Assembly (NCBI GenBank): GCA_902465425.1
Contig: CABQNA010000038.1
Coordinates: 1-10,391, forward strand
Direction: 5' to 3'
Source of the DNA: an uncultured Collinsella sp.
GTDB taxonomy: Bacteria; Actinomycetota; Coriobacteriia; Coriobacteriales; Coriobacteriaceae
Length of the DNA: 10,391 nt
Shown piece by piece: positions 8,247 to 10,391 of this stretch (position 1 is the first letter of the stretch; each line of letters starts with the position of its first letter). The position numbers and the translations under genes were made by a program. The notes beneath the pieces are model-generated. The model was not told the DNA's origin and ran no database searches. It worked only from the letters and a program-made list of their open reading frames with translations.

Positions 8247-8279
8247 GCTATGGGGTGCGTCAGTAAGAAGGAGATGACG

Positions 8280-9665
8280 GTGGATCTCAATAGGCTGATT
8301 CTGGGCAAGAGCTACAACTCTACCAAGGTCTTTCGTACCGCTCAGCATGTGGTTCAAGCCATCTTGCTCGGTATTGTCGTTCCGCTGCTTATCCTACTGC
8401 TCATCTGGGATCTAACCGATAATCCCAATCCCGTTCCGGCCGTTGTCGTCATTGCCGGCTTGGTCATGCTGTGCTTCTTCTTCTCGTACGTCTTTGTCGT
8501 TCCCGACGACCTTACATCGAGCGCAACCGACCGCACGCTCGCCATCGCTTCAAAAATATTCGCCTACACGTCGCGCGGCCTTACGCCCGAAGCTGCCCTG
8601 GGCGCCTCTAAGATCATCCTGTCCGAAACTATTGCCTCTGCCATCTGCTTTACCGACGGCAAGCAGGTGTTGGCAAGCTGGGGCGAGGACTCGGCAAAAT
8701 GCCCCGCGGGCACCCCGGTGGTACTGCGGACTACGCTCAACGTGATCAACAGCGGTGAGCAAAGCGTGTTCTCGCGCGATGCCTCGACCGAGACGGGTGG
8801 CTACTTTCCGCGCCTGCGCGCCGGTATTGTCGCACCGCTTACCGTGCGCGGGCATTGCGTGGGCACGCTCGAGCTGTATTATCCCCGTCTGAGCAGCATC
8901 GATATGCGCCAGACGGCGCTTGCCTCGGGCTTTGCCGACCTCATTTCCACGCAGCTTGCGAGCTTTGAGCTTGAGCGCCAGGACGAGCTTACGGCCCGCG
9001 TGGAGCTGCGCGCCTTGCAATCGCAGGTCGATCCTCATTTTCTGTTTAACACCATCAGCACCATCGTGTCACTCGTACGTACCGAGCCGGACAAGGCCAG
9101 GTCGCTGCTGATCGACTTCTCCAACTACTATCGTCAGACGCTTTCTGATTCCGATACGCTCACCACGCTCGAGCACGAGGTGGAACAGGGCACTCGCTAT
9201 ATCAATCTTATGCAGGCTCGTTATGGCGACGGCCGTCTGCGCGTCTCGGTCGATATCGACTTTGAGGTGCGCGATTGCATGGTGCCGCCGTTTATCTTGC
9301 AGCCGTTGCTCGAAAACTGCATCAAGCACGCGCAGCGCGAGACCGAGCCGCTTTCTATTCATGTTAGGGCTTTCGAGACCGATGACGGTTTGGAGATCAT
9401 TGTCGAGGACGATGGCATCGGTATGAGCGAAGAAGTCTGCGCGCATCTGTTTGAGCAGCATCGCCTGGAGGAGCCCGAGAGCATTACCGCCGACGGCTCC
9501 ATCAAACGAGGCTGCGGCTTGGCGCTCTTCAACGTGCTCCAGCGCATCCATTTCTTTTACGGAGAAGATTCCGGCATGCGCGTGAAGTCCCAGGAGGGCG
9601 TGGGAACGCAGGTCATCGTCGAGCTGAACGGCGAGCCGCATGAGCCGGCGCCGTTGACGGCGTAG
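8280..9665 (+). CDS. LytS/YehU-type sensor histidine kinase with GAF-like domain
   Basis: Encodes 461 residues from GTG 8280, chosen because AAGGAG (8268-8273) lies 6 bases before it. The in-frame ATG at 8274 directly abuts that site; ATG 8250 and ATG 8211 fall next to or before the terminator hairpin. Two membrane helices (about 22-44 and 52-74) have almost no external loop. Residues about 95-205 look like a GAF sensor domain, ending in GIVAPLTVRGHCVGTLELYYP. After a linker comes a PF06580-type kinase core: LRALQSQVDPHFLFNTIS, with phospho-acceptor His253; the N box LQPLLENCIKHA (Asn346); and the ATP-lid motifs DDGIGM (378-382) and GCGLALFN (411-418). It should autophosphorylate and pass phosphate to the LytTR regulator encoded 38 bases downstream. 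The short membrane part with a cytosolic GAF differs from the multi-helix 5TM-LYT sensors of LytS, BtsS and YpdA, so the signal is probably intracellular or membrane-borne; this is inference. Confidence 0.92.
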   Translation: MDLNRLILGKSYNSTKVFRTAQHVVQAILLGIVVPLLILLLIWDLTDNPNPVPAVVVIAGLVMLCFFFSYVFVVPDDLTSSATDRTLAIASKIFAYTSRGLTPEAALGASKIILSETIASAICFTDGKQVLASWGEDSAKCPAGTPVVLRTTLNVINSGEQSVFSRDASTETGGYFPRLRAGIVAPLTVRGHCVGTLELYYPRLSSIDMRQTALASGFADLISTQLASFELERQDELTARVELRALQSQVDPHFLFNTISTIVSLVRTEPDKARSLLIDFSNYYRQTLSDSDTLTTLEHEVEQGTRYINLMQARYGDGRLRVSVDIDFEVRDCMVPPFILQPLLENCIKHAQRETEPLSIHVRAFETDDGLEIIVEDDGIGMSEEVCAHLFEQHRLEEPESITADGSIKRGCGLALFNVLQRIHFFYGEDSGMRVKSQEGVGTQVIVELNGEPHEPAPLTA

Positions 9666-9703
9666 CACGCGGTTGGATTGAGAGAAAAAGAGGGGAAGCA
9701 CAT

Positions 9704-10391
9704 ATGTCCGAAGGCTGGAACATCTTGGTGGTTGATGACGAGCCTCCCATTAGGGCTGAGCTACGCTATCTGTTGGAAAAGGATACGCGTGTGGGTCAGA
9801 TTGCCGAGGCGGGCAATGTCACCGAAGCCGTGGAGTCGATTCTGTCGAACAAGCCCGACGTGCTGTTTTTAGACATTACCATGCCCGGTCGCTCGGGAAT
9901 TGAGCTTGCCGAGACGCTGCAGAACCTAAAGACGCCGCCGGTCGTGGTGTTTGTGACAGCGTTTGCCGAATTTGCCGCCGATGCGTATAACCTCGATGCG
10001 GTCGACTATGTCGTCAAGCCGGTCGAGGACGCACGCCTGTCAAAGGCACTCGACAAGATCGAGGCAGCCTTGGGTGCCCGTCGTGTTATCCATGCTCCGC
10101 GCCAACCTTTGCGTCTGACGGTGGACCGCGGGGGCAAAAAGGTGTTCATTCCCGCCGCAGACGTCTGCTACTTTGAGGCGCGCGCCGATTTTTGCAACGC
10201 CATCTGCGCCGAGGGAACATACCTGATCAATGAGTCGATCTCTTCGCTCGAGCGTCGCTTGGACTCCGAGGGCTTTATTCGCGTTCATCGCAGCTACCTG
10301 GTCAATTTGGAAGACGTGCACAATGTTGAGATTGGCTCCACGGGGTTGATGGAGCTCATGTCGATGAACACGCTGCCCGGCTTCATGTGGG
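9704..10391 (+). CDS. LytTR-family response regulator (3'-truncated by window edge)
   Basis: ATG 9704 follows GAGGGG (9690-9695) by 8 bases. The frame is open to the window end, giving 229 residues. Residues about 5-120 form a receiver domain: the acidic pair in VVDDE (Asp11, Asp12), phospho-acceptor Asp57 in FLDITMPG, Thr85 in FVTAF, and Lys105 in VVKPV. From about 135 a LytTR DNA-binding domain begins: LTVDRGGKKVFIP, VCYFEARADFCNA, INESISSLERRL, and the signature FIRVHRSYLVN (191-201). The usual closing segment (a hydrophobic LPVSR-like strand) is not seen before the edge; the residues after 211, GLMELMSMNTLPGFMW, do not match it well, so an insertion or a variant end may lie beyond. The gene is 38 bases from the kinase on the same strand, so the two form a single operon and cognate pair. 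It would act as a transcription regulator binding direct repeats; its targets are unknown. Confidence 0.93.
   Translation, partial: MSEGWNILVVDDEPPIRAELRYLLEKDTRVGQIAEAGNVTEAVESILSNKPDVLFLDITMPGRSGIELAETLQNLKTPPVVVFVTAFAEFAADAYNLDAVDYVVKPVEDARLSKALDKIEAALGARRVIHAPRQPLRLTVDRGGKKVFIPAADVCYFEARADFCNAICAEGTYLINESISSLERRLDSEGFIRVHRSYLVNLEDVHNVEIGSTGLMELMSMNTLPGFMW

Noticed and set aside
8211..8279. Upstream ATG starts for the sensor kinase (8211, 8250, 8274)
   Set aside because: The first would translate through the terminator hairpin, the second lies directly after it without a ribosome binding site, and the third touches the AAGGAG sequence; GTG 8280 has ideal spacing.
6836..8308. Long minus-strand frame opposite the amidohydrolase
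   Set aside because: An antisense shadow with Val/Gly/Asp/Leu-biased composition; the plus-strand gene carries all catalytic motifs.

Overview
The window looks like a chromosomal segment from an anaerobic, moderately high-GC actinomycete of the class Coriobacteriia, most likely Collinsella or a close relative. This is inferred from strong GC-ending codon preference, clear AAGGAGG-type ribosome binding sites, a fermentative pyruvate:ferredoxin oxidoreductase, a carbamate kinase and gene styles typical of that group. No rRNA, tRNA, CRISPR array or transposase is visible.

Layout, left to right. (1) Positions 1-2204 hold the C-terminal ~60% of pyruvate:ferredoxin oxidoreductase (nifJ/por), cut by the window edge. 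(2) Positions 2205-2859 carry no credible gene but are rich in structure: an intrinsic terminator nested inside a perfect 29-bp inverted repeat, two more hairpins, then an AT-rich leader with direct repeats and a hairpin just before the next gene. (3) Positions 2860-3809 hold a carbamate kinase gene (arcC) broken by a frameshift that looks like a small out-of-frame deletion near codon 182. It is followed by two tandem hairpins, the second a strong intrinsic terminator. (4) Positions 3944-4945 on the minus strand, convergent with arcC, encode a membrane-anchored C39-like cysteine peptidase with a long basic low-complexity N-terminal tail. (5) Positions 5301-6752 encode a 12-helix APC-superfamily amino-acid permease. 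(6) Positions 6884-8161 encode a metal-dependent amidohydrolase of the prolidase/imidazolonepropionase type, followed by an intrinsic terminator. (7) Positions 8280-9665 and 9704 to the window end encode a LytS-type sensor kinase and its LytTR response regulator, the latter cut by the right edge.

How they may fit together. PFOR converts pyruvate to acetyl-CoA and reduced ferredoxin. Carbamate kinase, if intact, makes ATP from carbamoyl phosphate, as in arginine or agmatine fermentation. The permease and amidohydrolase are co-directional and probably co-transcribed, which suggests uptake and hydrolysis of an amino-acid-derived substrate. The LytS/LytTR pair directly downstream could regulate this unit, but a terminator separates them and no target site was identified. 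I found no clear evidence of a wholly new multi-gene system. The most notable items are the nested terminator/inverted repeat, the arcC lesion, the structured arcC leader and the unusual architecture of the C39-like protein.
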